This document shows, piece by piece, positions 36,730 to 45,676 of a DNA stretch of 64,000 nt. This DNA comes from Microcosmobacter sp040493455 (lineage in GTDB: Bacteria; Bacteroidota; Bacteroidia; Flavobacteriales; Flavobacteriaceae). The notes beneath the pieces were generated by a model. That model was not told the DNA's origin. It saw only the letters and a program-made list of their open reading frames with translations, and did no database searches. Both the position numbers and the translations under genes were made by a program. How positions within the stretch are numbered: position 1 is the first letter of the stretch; the number at the start of each line of letters is the position of its first letter. The DNA lies in contig NZ_JANFDA010000004.1 of NCBI RefSeq assembly GCF_040493455.1, positions 1 to 64,000 on the forward strand, read 5' to 3'.

Positions 36730-38970
36730 ATGTCCCGAATCAAATATATTTTATTTGTTTTTTTAGTATCAAGTGCTTGTATTTTGGCAGCTCAGAATGT
36801 AACTCAAGATGAGGATTTGCTAAAAATGCGCATTGAAAGTCATATCGCTCAAGCAGGTTTTGAAAGCGAGAGAGGTGACTATTACAATGCTGAAGAGAAT
36901 CTAGAAAAGGCTCTTGAGATTGCCGATAAGGTCGGTGACCAAAAAAGCAAAGGTATTATCCACACCAAAATAGCCAAGCTTCAGTTTTTAGTTCAAGAAC
37001 CAGAAAAGGCTTTAGTATCACTTACCAAAGCAGCAGAAATTCAAAGAGAAATAGACGATTATCCCAATCTGGCACTCACCTACAACATTAGAGGTGTCTT
37101 GCATACTAGCAAGAAAGAATATCAGACCGCTTTGGGGTATTTTAAGTCTTCAAAAGCTAAATTCGAAGAAGAAGATCTCGAACAATATATCCCAGAGGTT
37201 TTACTGAATGAAGCCAAAGTATATGTAGAATTATCTGATTTTAAATCTGCTAAGACTGAATTGGAAAAAGCTATTGTGCTGTCAAAGAAGCATGAGCTAT
37301 CAAGCGTGCTTAGTAGTGCATTAATTCTTAGTGGTAAGGTTCATAACAATTTGGGTAATTCAGATCAGGCTTTGAACATGACCAATGAAGGGCTTCAAAT
37401 TGCAGTATCGCAAAACCTTATTGAGAATACAAATAATGCTTACCTAACCTTAAGCAACATATATCAAAGCAAAGAGGATTTCAAGCTTACAAGTGAATAT
37501 CTGAGAAAGCATATCAAACTCTCTGATTCTATCTTAAACATTAAGCGCGAAAGCTTGTCTGCACAAGACAATTCAAAATTTATAACACAATATAATAAGG
37601 CTGAAAACCAACAGCTAAAGGCTCAGATAGATGAAACTGAAGCTGGTAGTAACCTCACTAGGATTACAACCATATTGAGTATTGCTTTGATTACCATTCT
37701 ATCATTATTAACGCTTTCGTTATATAAAAACAACAACATAAGGCTTAGAACCAACAATATGCTTCATAAGAAGAATGATGAACTTATTGTGGCAAAAGAA
37801 AAAGCTGAACTTGCATCTAAGACCAAAGCCAACTTCTTATCTACGGTAACACACGAGCTAAGGACACCGCTTTATGCCGTTACTGGTCTGACCACTATGT
37901 TGATGGATGAAAGTCCAAAACCAGAACAGATTCCGCATTTAAAATCTTTAAAATTTTCAGGTGATTACTTGTTAACCTTTATTAATGATATTCTTCAAAT
38001 CAATAAAATTGAAGCTAATAAAGTAGAACTAGATCCTGAGTTATTCAACTTGAAGAATAAAGTAGAAAATGTGATTTCTGCGCTAAACAATTCAGCATTA
38101 GAAAACAATATCAAAATGCATTTTGAGTATGAAGCTGGGTTACCTGAAAACTATGTGGCAGATCAGCTCAAAATTTCTCAAATACTCATCAATCTTATTG
38201 GTAATGCCATTAAGTTTACTAAAGATGGTGATATCTGGGTGCGAATAAGCAAAATTGCCGAAAAGAAAGACAAGCACACGCTTCGTTTTGAAATTGAGGA
38301 TAATGGGATTGGTATTACAAAAGAGAAGCAAGAACACATGTTTGAAAGCTTCTCGCAAGGGTCTGTACAAATCAATAGAAAATATGGTGGTACAGGACTT
38401 GGTCTATCTATTGTAAAGGGATTAATTAAAATATTAAAAGGAAAAATTTACTTAAAGAGTGAACTAGGGAAAGGATCTACATTCTTCTTTGAAATCCCTA
38501 TGGAAGTTTCTAATGAATCCATTGAAACTAAAAAACCTGAAACAAAAACAACAAATAACATTAAGAACTTGGATCTAAGCAACATTAAAATTTTAGTAGT
38601 AGAAGACAACAAGATCAACCAAATGATTACTAAGAAGATTCTTAATAAAATGGATCTTTATTGTGATGTTGTCGATGACGGAGAAACTGCTGTAGAAAGT
38701 GTGAAGAAAACCAATTATGATGTTGTGCTTATGGACATCCACATGCCAGGAATAAGTGGATTAGAAGCTACAAAGATCATTAGAACTTTCGACAAGGAGA
38801 TCACAATCTTTGCACTAACAGCCGTAACATTAGAAGACAAAATGCCAGAGTTTGAAGAAGCTGGTTTTGATGACATTATTTCTAAACCATTCAAGCAAGA
38901 AGACTTTGAGAAGAAGTTATACTTAGCTTTGAATAGCGAGAAAGAAATGCTACAATTTAATAGGTCTTAA
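36730..38970 (+). CDS. TPR hybrid histidine kinase
   Basis: 746 residues. A signal sequence is followed by TPR repeats (about 35-275), one membrane helix (about 316-336), then a coiled linker. The HisKA domain has phospho-His in STVTHELRTPLYAV (about 374-440). The HATPase domain (about 480-600) has the N box NLIGNAIKFT and the G boxes EDNGIGIT and GTGLGLSIV. A receiver domain (about 622-738) carries VVEDNKIN, phospho-Asp in VLMDIHMPG and Lys in SKPF. It senses an unknown signal through its periplasmic TPRs. There is no HPt or output domain, so the receiver either modulates the kinase or passes phosphate to a separate HPt protein. The 3' end overlaps convergent lpxK by 14 bases. Confidence 0.94.
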   Translation: MSRIKYILFVFLVSSACILAAQNVTQDEDLLKMRIESHIAQAGFESERGDYYNAEENLEKALEIADKVGDQKSKGIIHTKIAKLQFLVQEPEKALVSLTKAAEIQREIDDYPNLALTYNIRGVLHTSKKEYQTALGYFKSSKAKFEEEDLEQYIPEVLLNEAKVYVELSDFKSAKTELEKAIVLSKKHELSSVLSSALILSGKVHNNLGNSDQALNMTNEGLQIAVSQNLIENTNNAYLTLSNIYQSKEDFKLTSEYLRKHIKLSDSILNIKRESLSAQDNSKFITQYNKAENQQLKAQIDETEAGSNLTRITTILSIALITILSLLTLSLYKNNNIRLRTNNMLHKKNDELIVAKEKAELASKTKANFLSTVTHELRTPLYAVTGLTTMLMDESPKPEQIPHLKSLKFSGDYLLTFINDILQINKIEANKVELDPELFNLKNKVENVISALNNSALENNIKMHFEYEAGLPENYVADQLKISQILINLIGNAIKFTKDGDIWVRISKIAEKKDKHTLRFEIEDNGIGITKEKQEHMFESFSQGSVQINRKYGGTGLGLSIVKGLIKILKGKIYLKSELGKGSTFFFEIPMEVSNESIETKKPETKTTNNIKNLDLSNIKILVVEDNKINQMITKKILNKMDLYCDVVDDGETAVESVKKTNYDVVLMDIHMPGISGLEATKIIRTFDKEITIFALTAVTLEDKMPEFEEAGFDDIISKPFKQEDFEKKLYLALNSEKEMLQFNRS

Positions 38971-39970
38971 TAAAGTCCTTAACCTTGTCTTCAAAAGCGT
39001 CTTTATTATTCAACTTTACTTCAATAGGTAAGTAAAACAATGTGTCCTCATCTTTAAAGTAAGGACTCAATCTCATATAATCTTTCTCCGTAGTTAATAC
39101 AAGTTCCTTTTTCTTGAGTGCAGTAATTTCATCTTCAGAAAACTTATGATGATCCTTAAAGCTTTGATGTTCAAAATCCAATCCTAAAGACTTAAGATGA
39201 CTAACCAAAGGGCTAGGATCTGCAATACCTGTCACTAAAGTAAACTTCACACCGTTCATTGAATTCAAACCTCTGGTAGTATTTGACGATATAACCTCGT
39301 TAGCATAATCTATATGAGAAAAATAAACGACTTGATGTGATTCTGGACTCAAGAGTCTTTCAATTTTCACCTGTAAGTCTTCCGATAAATCTTCAGGACA
39401 CTTCGTAACGATAATGACATCGGCGCGTTTTGCTCCAGATATAGGCTCTCTCAAATTTCCGGTAGGTAAACAAATGTCATTCACATAAAGTTTATCATAA
39501 GGCGTCAGCAAAATATTGAAACCAGCTTTCACATATCTATGCTGAAACGCATCGTCTAAGAGCACCAAATCTAAATCTGAGTTTTTAGATTTAAGCGTAT
39601 CAATACCATTAACTCGCTTTTCATCAACAGCAACAATGATATCTTCATTATACTTAGAATAAAACTGAAACGGTTCATCGCCAAGAGATTCAGCAGTACT
39701 TTTAGAGTTTGCCTGTATAAATCCTTTTGTACTTCTGCCATAACCCCGACTTAGGGTTGCCAGTCTACGATCATCTTTGAGAAGTCTAATTAAATATTCC
39801 GTCACTGGTGTCTTCCCTGTGCCTCCTGTGCTTAGATTTCCAATACATATTACTGGGAAATTGTAAGATTTAGATTTTAAAACACCAAGGTCAAAAAACC
39901 AATTCCTTACCATGGCAACAAATCGATAGATAGGTACTACTGGCAGTAACAAGTATCTAAGTAACTTCAT
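38957..39970 (-). CDS. lpxK: Tetraacyldisaccharide 4'-kinase
   Basis: 337 residues. The Walker A motif lies in GNLSTGGTGKTPVTEYL (about 42-58). Family motifs LSRGYGR, GDEPFQF, DDAFQHRYV and TEKDYMRL are all present. It phosphorylates the lipid A precursor at the inner membrane, so the organism makes lipopolysaccharide. It is transcribed alone, with a 52-base divergent spacer to the Nif3-like gene. Confidence 0.95.
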   Translation of the reverse strand: MKLLRYLLLPVVPIYRFVAMVRNWFFDLGVLKSKSYNFPVICIGNLSTGGTGKTPVTEYLIRLLKDDRRLATLSRGYGRSTKGFIQANSKSTAESLGDEPFQFYSKYNEDIIVAVDEKRVNGIDTLKSKNSDLDLVLLDDAFQHRYVKAGFNILLTPYDKLYVNDICLPTGNLREPISGAKRADVIIVTKCPEDLSEDLQVKIERLLSPESHQVVYFSHIDYANEVISSNTTRGLNSMNGVKFTLVTGIADPSPLVSHLKSLGLDFEHQSFKDHHKFSEDEITALKKKELVLTTEKDYMRLSPYFKDEDTLFYLPIEVKLNNKDAFEDKVKDFIKTY

Positions 39971-39990
39971 AACAACGAAAGTAATTATTT

Positions 39991-39998
39991 TATATTTG
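39991..39998 (+). promoter_or_regulatory. -7 box upstream of the Nif3-like gene
   Basis: TATATTTG fits TAnnTTTG, 24 bases before ATG 40023, in the spacer shared with lpxK. No -33 TTTG at the usual spacing. Confidence 0.45.
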
Positions 39999-40022
39999 TT
40001 GAGAATTCAATTATCATAGAAT

Positions 40023-41117
40023 ATGATTGTTCAAGATGTTATTAATTGCCTACACGACTTAGCACCATTACATTACGCTGAAGATTTCGACAATGTCGGT
40101 CTTCTGGTAGGCGATAAATCCATGAAGGTTACCAATGTCCTGGTAACATTAGATACTTTGGAAGCTGTTGTCGATGAAGCCATTGAAAAAGACTGCAACC
40201 TCATCGTAAGCTTTCATCCTATAATTTTTAAAGGGCTAAAGAAACTTACAGGGAAAACCTATGTAGAGCGTGTTGTGATAAAAGCCATAAAGCACAATAT
40301 TGCAATATTCTCTATTCATACTGCATTAGACAATGCACTACAAGGTGTTAATGATATTATTTGCAATCGTCTTGGCTTGGTTAACAAGCAAATTCTTATC
40401 CCACAAACAGGAACCATCAAAAAACTAACTACCTACGTACCAAAAGCCAATGCGCAAGAATTAAGAGCAGCTTTGTTTAATAATGGTGCAGGACATATAG
40501 GCAATTACGATTCCTGTAGTTTTAATACTGAAGGTATGGGTACGTATCGAGGCAATGAGGAGTCAAACCCAGCAATTGGTGAAAAAGGTGTTTTGCATGA
40601 AGAAGAAGAAACTTTGGTTTCTGTAACATTCTTGAAGCATTTGGAAAGTAAAGTCGTAAGCGCACTTTTCAAAACGCATCCCTATGAAGAAGTGGCTTAT
40701 GAAATAACCACACTAGACAATACCAATCAAATGATAGGTATGGGAATGATCGGTGAACTTGAAAATCCTATGCCTGCTAATGATGCCTTATCCTTTGTAA
40801 AAACACAAATGAATGCATCTAGCATAAGACATTCTGAACTGACTGATAAACCTGTCAAAAAGATAGCCGTTCTTGGAGGCTCTGGTGCGTTCGCTATCGG
40901 TGCAGCTAAAGGTGCTGGCGCTGACCTTTTTATAACAGCAGATTTAAAATATCACGACTTTTTTACTGCCGAAAACCAAATTGTATTAGCAGATATTGGT
41001 CATTATGAGAGCGAACAGTTCACAAAAAGCTTTTTAGTCGACTATCTCTCAAAAAAAATTACTAATTTTGCAATCATTTTATCAGTAACAAATACAAATC
41101 CGGTAAAGTATTTATAA
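40023..41117 (+). CDS. Nif3-like dinuclear metal centre protein
   Basis: 364 residues. Metal-site motifs FDNVGLLVGD, SFHPIIFKGLKK and HTALDNALQGVND lie in the N-terminal half. A PII-like insert domain lies at about 130-230 (FLKHLESKVVSALFKTHPYEE), and the C-terminal half brings TADLKYHDF and DIGHYESEQF. This is the long (YqfO-type) Nif3/NIF3L1 form. It is expected to be hexameric with two metals per subunit. The biochemical role is debated; GTP cyclohydrolase I type 2 naming is common in databases. It is followed after two bases by its usual coiled-coil partner. Confidence 0.92.
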   Translation: MIVQDVINCLHDLAPLHYAEDFDNVGLLVGDKSMKVTNVLVTLDTLEAVVDEAIEKDCNLIVSFHPIIFKGLKKLTGKTYVERVVIKAIKHNIAIFSIHTALDNALQGVNDIICNRLGLVNKQILIPQTGTIKKLTTYVPKANAQELRAALFNNGAGHIGNYDSCSFNTEGMGTYRGNEESNPAIGEKGVLHEEEETLVSVTFLKHLESKVVSALFKTHPYEEVAYEITTLDNTNQMIGMGMIGELENPMPANDALSFVKTQMNASSIRHSELTDKPVKKIAVLGGSGAFAIGAAKGAGADLFITADLKYHDFFTAENQIVLADIGHYESEQFTKSFLVDYLSKKITNFAIILSVTNTNPVKYL

Positions 41118-41119
41118 TT

Positions 41120-41899
41120 ATGGCAAAAAAAGCTGAGGTTTCTGTAGAAGATCGTTTAAGAGCACTTTACGACTTGCAACTTATCGACTCAAGAGTAGAT
41201 GAAATAAGAAACGTAAGAGGTGAGCTTCCATTAGAAGTTAGAGACCTAGAAGATGAAGTTGAAGGTTTAAATACAAGACTTGAAAAACTTAATGCTAACC
41301 TAGAAGTTATCGATGACGATATCAAAGCTAGAAAAAACCTTATCGAAGAGGCAAAAGCATTAATAAAGAAGTACAGTGAGCAACAAAAAAATGTTAGAAA
41401 TAACAGAGAATACAACTCACTTACTAAAGAAATTGAATACCAGGAATTAGAGATTCAATTGGCTGAAAAGCATATCAAAGAATTCAAAGTACAGATTGAG
41501 CAAAAGAAAGAAATCATTTCTGAAACTAAGGACAAGTTAAAAGACCGTCAAACACACCTTAAGCACAAAAAAGGTGAATTAGACGAAATTTTGTCTGAAA
41601 CAGAAAAAGAAGAACATGCACTTATTGCAAAGTCTGAAGAATTTCAAAAGAAAATTGACGAGCGTTTAGTAAAAGCTTACTTACGCATAAGAAATAATGT
41701 AAAGAATGGTTTAGCTGTTGTACCAATTGAAAGAGGTGCTTCAGGAGGTTCTTTCTTTACAATTCCACCTCAAGTACAGGTAGAGATTGCATCACGCAAG
41801 AAAGTAATCACTGACGAACACAGTGGTCGTATCTTAGTAGATGCTGTTTTAGCTGAAGAGGAAAAAGCAAAAATGGAAAAATTATTCGCTAAACTATAA
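41120..41899 (+). CDS. Coiled-coil protein of the C4 zinc-ribbon family, without the cysteines
   Basis: 259 residues. A long coiled-coil hairpin (about 20-185) is followed by the family's C-terminal domain. In typical members this domain holds four zinc-binding cysteines around a PPQ motif (C..C...PPQ...C..C). Here the same region reads ASGGSFFTIPPQ and TDEHSGRILVD, and the protein contains no cysteine at all. The fold can be followed but zinc binding is lost. The family is associated with ribosome or nucleic-acid-related roles in some bacteria. The pairing with the Nif3-like gene is conserved in many Bacteroidota. Confidence 0.88.
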   Translation: MAKKAEVSVEDRLRALYDLQLIDSRVDEIRNVRGELPLEVRDLEDEVEGLNTRLEKLNANLEVIDDDIKARKNLIEEAKALIKKYSEQQKNVRNNREYNSLTKEIEYQELEIQLAEKHIKEFKVQIEQKKEIISETKDKLKDRQTHLKHKKGELDEILSETEKEEHALIAKSEEFQKKIDERLVKAYLRIRNNVKNGLAVVPIERGASGGSFFTIPPQVQVEIASRKKVITDEHSGRILVDAVLAEEEKAKMEKLFAKL

Positions 41900-41924
41900 C
41901 TAACTTTTTAAGTTAAAATTGTAG

Positions 41925-41957
41925 AGCCTTATCTCATTAGAGTTAAGGCTTTTTTTA
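41925..41957 (+). terminator. Terminator of the Nif3-like operon
   Basis: AGCCTTA (41925-41931) pairs with TAAGGCT (41944-41950), followed by T7. It lies 25 bases after the stop. Confidence 0.85.
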
Positions 41958-42033
41958 TTGTGAAAACTTTTACAATTTAATTTTAAGGTTTCGTAAATTT
42001 ATACGTCTACCTGAAAAAGAAAACATAAAATTC

Positions 42034-42690
42034 ATGAGACGTATACTTCCAATTATAGCAATATCACTTTTATTCAGTTGTAACAACACTGCACAAGTCA
42101 ATCCAAAACAACAAGCCGTTATTGATGCTGATCCTGTAGTAGTACCACTGCAGAATGGTAAAGCAAGAGCTTACTTTGCAAGCGGTTGCTTTTGGTGTGT
42201 AGAAGCTGTTTACGAAAGCGTAAAAGGTGTAGAAGAATCTATTTCCGGGTATTCTGGCGGCTATACAGACAACCCAACTTATGAACTTAGCAATACAGGA
42301 AGAACAGGTCATGCAGAAGCAGTGGAAGTAATCTATGATCCAAATGTGGTGAGCTTTGCGACTTTGGTTGATGTATATTTTGCATCTCAAAATCCAACTC
42401 AAGTTAATGGTCAAGGACCAGACAGAGGCTCGCAATATCGTTCTATAATCTTCTATCAGAATGATGAGCAGAAGCAAATCATCTTAGAAAAGAAAGAAGC
42501 GCTCGCTAAGAAACTTGGAAAAAAAGTGGCTGCTGAAGTATATCCATTCCAAAAATTCTGGATTGCTGAAGCATATCACCAAAACTACGAAAGGCTGCAC
42601 CCAAATCAATCTTACATTAGAAATGTATCTATTCCTAGACTAAGACGTTTCCAAGCGAAAATGCCTGAAGTATTGAAAGGGAGTCATTAA
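42034..42690 (+). CDS. msrA: Peptide-methionine (S)-S-oxide reductase, lipoprotein
   Basis: 218 residues. The lipobox LFSC near residue 15 places it in the envelope. The MsrA active site is SGCFWCVEAVYESVKG with the catalytic Cys in GCFWC. GYSGGYTDNPTYE, TGHAEAVEV and FWIAEAYHQNYE are family motifs. It reduces methionine-S-sulfoxide in exported proteins. No MsrB domain is fused or adjacent. Confidence 0.95.
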   Translation: MRRILPIIAISLLFSCNNTAQVNPKQQAVIDADPVVVPLQNGKARAYFASGCFWCVEAVYESVKGVEESISGYSGGYTDNPTYELSNTGRTGHAEAVEVIYDPNVVSFATLVDVYFASQNPTQVNGQGPDRGSQYRSIIFYQNDEQKQIILEKKEALAKKLGKKVAAEVYPFQKFWIAEAYHQNYERLHPNQSYIRNVSIPRLRRFQAKMPEVLKGSH

Positions 42691-42759
42691 ACTCGTGCAC
42701 TTGTCCATCTCAATGAGGAAAGTTGACTAACTTTGTTTATAAGATATAGAAAGACAAAA

Positions 42760-43185
42760 GTGAATAATAAAAATGTTGAGTTAATTAAATTTGCTAATGG
42801 TTTAGACTCTCTGGCAGAGAATCTTGAAAAAGACTTTAAAAGATTTAAAACAGGTAAAGGAAAGAAATACAATACAGACTTTCTCTTTACAGAATGGGAA
42901 TATCTAACTCAAGCAGGAGAAATTCTATGGCACGTTTTTGATAATCATTATTCTGATTTAGACAAAAAACTTCAAATTATAGTAGGAGATTGGAAAAGTC
43001 AAAATAAATCGTCTTACAATCCAAATTGGGCAAAGGCTAGAACATTTGAAAATGTTTGCAAAAAATGGATTCATAACTTTGATTGGATTCAGAAATCAAA
43101 AGGCTCTACTCTTTCTTACTCAATCGGAATGAAAAAAATTTCAGAATATTTAATTAGCTTAAATCTGGAACATAACAATTTATAG
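42760..43185 (+). CDS. Hypothetical protein, no known family
   Basis: 141 residues from GTG 42760; a TTG at 42733 would add nine residues. There is no ATG near the start. It is lysine- and tryptophan-rich (for example EWEYLTQAGEILWHVF), without signal peptide or membrane helix. No motif is recognised. It sits between msrA and a methyltransferase with no detectable promoter. The frame is open over 150 codons and codon use looks A+T-rich like its neighbours, so it is probably a real gene, perhaps acquired. Confidence 0.5.
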   Translation: MNNKNVELIKFANGLDSLAENLEKDFKRFKTGKGKKYNTDFLFTEWEYLTQAGEILWHVFDNHYSDLDKKLQIIVGDWKSQNKSSYNPNWAKARTFENVCKKWIHNFDWIQKSKGSTLSYSIGMKKISEYLISLNLEHNNL

Positions 43186-43212
43186 TATTCTTCTATTTCT
43201 TCAGAAAAGCAC

Positions 43213-44010
43213 TTACTTACTCGCCTTCACCTCAAAAATCAAAGGATACAATTTATCCTTGGTGACATACATTCCAGACTCAGTCTCTGATAAACTTGTC
43301 AACACATCGTAAGGTGACTCATCGTATTCGTTGAGATACTCAATTTGCAACCCTGCTTCAATCAATGACGTAATCACTTCGCCAAGACCATGGTTCCAAC
43401 CATATTCTTTACTTACCATCTTTGAGGATTCATTAGCATAGGTCCCTTCATATTCTTCGTAGATTACTTCATCTTGCATATAACCATACCTAAGCTTTGG
43501 CGGATTCTCCAGATAATCAAACATCCAAACTATAGGATGAAACTCGGCCATATAAAACGTACCTCCAGGCTTCAAACGTTCAGCAATCATCTTTGCCCAA
43601 GGCTTTAAATCGGGCAACCATCCTATAACACCATAACTGGTAAAGACAATATCGAAAGTTTCATATACATACTCAGACGTATCCAAAACATTACAGCATA
43701 CAAATTCAGCATCAAGCTCTAATTCATCATTCAGTTGTTTTGCTAGTTTAATTCCAGCATCACTCAAATCTACACCTGTGCACTTAGCTCCCATCCTACT
43801 CCAGCTCAAGGTATCTTGCCCAAAATGACATTGTAAATGCAACAATGATTTTCCTTTCACATCGCCAAGAGCTTCTAATTCATAAGGCATCAGTGAGGAT
43901 TTCCCTGCTTTGAACGCCTCCATATTGTACATATCACTCTTAGAATGAATATCCACCTTGGTATTCCACGTCTCTTGATTCGTCTTAAAATAATTAGCGT
44001 ACTTATTCAT
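43213..44010 (-). CDS. Class I SAM-dependent methyltransferase
   Basis: 265 residues. Motif I reads LLHLQCHFGQDTLSWS (about 54-69), followed by CTGVDLSDAG and DIVFTSYGVIGWLPD. The N-terminal SHEGE/TWNxK type opening (NQETWNTKVDIH) is common in the methyltransferase 11/25 groups. It acts on an unknown small molecule in the cytoplasm. It is divergent from the lipoprotein gene on its right. Confidence 0.88.
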   Translation of the reverse strand: MNKYANYFKTNQETWNTKVDIHSKSDMYNMEAFKAGKSSLMPYELEALGDVKGKSLLHLQCHFGQDTLSWSRMGAKCTGVDLSDAGIKLAKQLNDELELDAEFVCCNVLDTSEYVYETFDIVFTSYGVIGWLPDLKPWAKMIAERLKPGGTFYMAEFHPIVWMFDYLENPPKLRYGYMQDEVIYEEYEGTYANESSKMVSKEYGWNHGLGEVITSLIEAGLQIEYLNEYDESPYDVLTSLSETESGMYVTKDKLYPLIFEVKASK

Positions 44011-44051
44011 GGTTGCTTAATTTCGCACTAAAATATAGAATCACTTTGAAA

Positions 44052-44726
44052 ATGAATTATAAACAGGTATTAATTATTGTAGGGTTTATCGTTTTGGGAT
44101 GTAAAAACGAAGAATCGAAAAAAGTCTTAGTAGAAAAAGATTTAACCGTGGCAGAAAGGATTGCCAAAGCACATGGTTATGATAATTGGGATAATGTTAA
44201 TCGTATTGAATTTACCTTCAAAGTTGATAGAGAAGGGCAGTCTGGCTCTGGCCGTCATTGGGCTTGGGAACCAAAAAATGATGCTATAACATTGACTACT
44301 TCTAATGATACCATTTCATACAACAGAAAAAGCATTGATAGTCTATCTCAAAGAGCAGACAGAGCATTTATCAATGACAAGTTCTGGTTATTATTCCCGT
44401 TTCAATTGGTTTGGGATGAAGGCATTACAATCTCAGAACCAGAGCAGGTTAATGCTCCAATTAGTAATGAACTAGTCAATAAAATAGTTTTGACTTATGG
44501 TAATGAAGGTGGCTACACGCCTGGCGATGCTTACGATATTTATTATGATGACAATTACATCATAAAGGAATGGGGATTCAGGGAAGGTAACGCCGAAGAG
44601 GCATCATTAGTGAACACTTTTGAAACTTATAAAGATTTCAATGGGATAAAAATAGCCACAGAACATAAACAGAAAGACAAAGACTGGAATCTAAATTTCG
44701 CCGACATAAAAGTAATTGTAGAATAA
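44052..44726 (+). CDS. Lipoprotein, unknown
   Basis: 224 residues from ATG 44052, where a lipobox (VLGC) follows 14 hydrophobic residues; an upstream TTG at 44013 would bury it. After the lipidation site comes LTVAERIAKAHGYDNWDNV, then a beta-rich domain with GRHWAWEPKND and PGDAYDIYYDDNY. This layout is seen in exported flavobacterial proteins of unknown role. It has its own terminator. Confidence 0.8.
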   Translation: MNYKQVLIIVGFIVLGCKNEESKKVLVEKDLTVAERIAKAHGYDNWDNVNRIEFTFKVDREGQSGSGRHWAWEPKNDAITLTTSNDTISYNRKSIDSLSQRADRAFINDKFWLLFPFQLVWDEGITISEPEQVNAPISNELVNKIVLTYGNEGGYTPGDAYDIYYDDNYIIKEWGFREGNAEEASLVNTFETYKDFNGIKIATEHKQKDKDWNLNFADIKVIVE

Positions 44727-44830
44727 CAACTTTGGCATAACATTTGAATTTAACTATGTAAGTTAGTCAGGCAGATTACGACTTACTTTTCATAGTTTCA
44801 TCCGCATTATGCGTCCATATATGTTCACCT

Positions 44831-44863
44831 GCGCTTTGTGATTTTTTGCAAAGCGCTTTTTTT
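44831..44863 (+). terminator. Terminator of the lipoprotein gene
   Basis: GCGCTTTG (44831-44838) pairs with CAAAGCGC (44849-44856), followed by T7. It lies about 105 bases after the stop; the spacer between holds nothing else recognisable. Confidence 0.8.
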
Positions 44864-45152
44864 ATACGTTATATTTTGGTGACAATATGCGCTTCCATTC
44901 AGGATGTCTCTTGATATATGCCGCAACAAATGGGCATAGAGGTGCAAGCATCAGGTTTTGACGCTCAATGTCTTCTAGTGCAGCTACGACCAATCTTGAT
45001 CCAATACCTTTACCCTCCATGGACTTAGGCACTTCAGTATGTGTAAGATAAATAGTGTCTTTTGCTTTTATGTATTCAATTATGGCAAACTCACCATCAA
45101 CATTGGCTTCATAACGCTTCTTTTCGGGATTATCCCTTACTACCAATTCCAT
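44862..45152 (-). CDS. YjdJ-type GNAT N-acetyltransferase
   Basis: 96 residues from ATG 45152. It is the short GNAT form (PF14542) with TEVPKSMEGKGIGSRLV as the acetyl-CoA loop and PLCPFVAAYIKRHPEW near the end. It begins one base after the stop of the YjdI-CDGSH gene (TAAtATG). In enterobacteria yjdI and yjdJ are also neighbours, supporting a joint role. The substrate is unknown. Confidence 0.88.
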   Translation of the reverse strand: MELVVRDNPEKKRYEANVDGEFAIIEYIKAKDTIYLTHTEVPKSMEGKGIGSRLVVAALEDIERQNLMLAPLCPFVAAYIKRHPEWKRILSPKYNV

Positions 45153-45153
45153 A

Positions 45154-45573
45154 TTAACCTGCAAAGTTTTCCCTCACATGGGCGCCATCACAATACGGTT
45201 TGTTCTGAGAAGCTCCACACCTGCAAAACGCTGTGGTTTTGTTTTTCGTTTCAGAAGAACCATCTTTATGAGTTACCTTAAGCGTACCATATACTAACAG
45301 AGGACCATTTTCTAGAACCTCAACATTAGTCTCTAAGGATTCAGCTTCATGATTACCTTCAGCATTCATGTAATAACTCAATGCTCCTGAAGGACAAGCC
45401 TTTACTTGTTTCACCAAATCTTCGCTACCAGCAGCATCCATGGTTATCCAAGGGCGTTCTTTTGGCTTAAACACATTTGGTAATCCCCGAACGCAAATAC
45501 CAGAGTGAATACACTTTTCTGGTTCCCATACAATGGTAACATCTCCATTGCTATATTCTTTAGTTTTTCCCAT
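45154..45573 (-). CDS. YjdI-like 4Fe-4S ferredoxin fused to CDGSH iron-sulfur domain
   Basis: 139 residues. The N-terminal half has a mono-cluster ferredoxin pattern (EKCIHSGICVRGLPNVF, and later KACPSGAL) like YjdI. The C-terminal half (about 85-139) is a mitoNEET-type CDGSH domain with FCRCGASQNKPYCDGAH (CxC...C...H). The fusion puts a 4Fe-4S-type and a 2Fe-2S-type centre in one small cytoplasmic protein. It is divergent from kynU by about 100 bases and co-transcribed with the YjdJ acetyltransferase. Role unknown; redox or cluster sensing is plausible. Confidence 0.9.
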   Translation of the reverse strand: MGKTKEYSNGDVTIVWEPEKCIHSGICVRGLPNVFKPKERPWITMDAAGSEDLVKQVKACPSGALSYYMNAEGNHEAESLETNVEVLENGPLLVYGTLKVTHKDGSSETKNKTTAFCRCGASQNKPYCDGAHVRENFAG

Positions 45574-45642
45574 GATTTCTTTTTCTTAAAGTTACAAAAA
45601 AGTTCATCAATTTTTAAGCTTCATTTCTTAGATATTAATCCC

Positions 45643-45650
45643 TATTTTTG
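45643..45650 (+). promoter_or_regulatory. -7 box of the kynurenine operon
   Basis: TATTTTTG fits TAnnTTTG. Transcription would begin about 45657, so a GTG at 45650 cannot be the translation start; the first in-frame start after it is TTG 45677. No good -33 TTTG is seen. Confidence 0.5.
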
Positions 45651-45676
45651 TGGGAAACCTAAAAAACAATCTAACC

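Noticed and set aside
37000..38970. Hybrid kinase as part of a phosphorelay encoded in this window
   Set aside because: No HPt protein or separate response regulator gene is adjacent, so partners cannot be named.
42070..42477. 135-codon open frame opposite msrA
   Set aside because: It lies entirely antisense to msrA, which has full family motifs; the translation shows no domain.
45650..45676. GTG 45650 as the kynU start
   Set aside because: The codon overlaps the -7 promoter box, so it would not be in the transcript.
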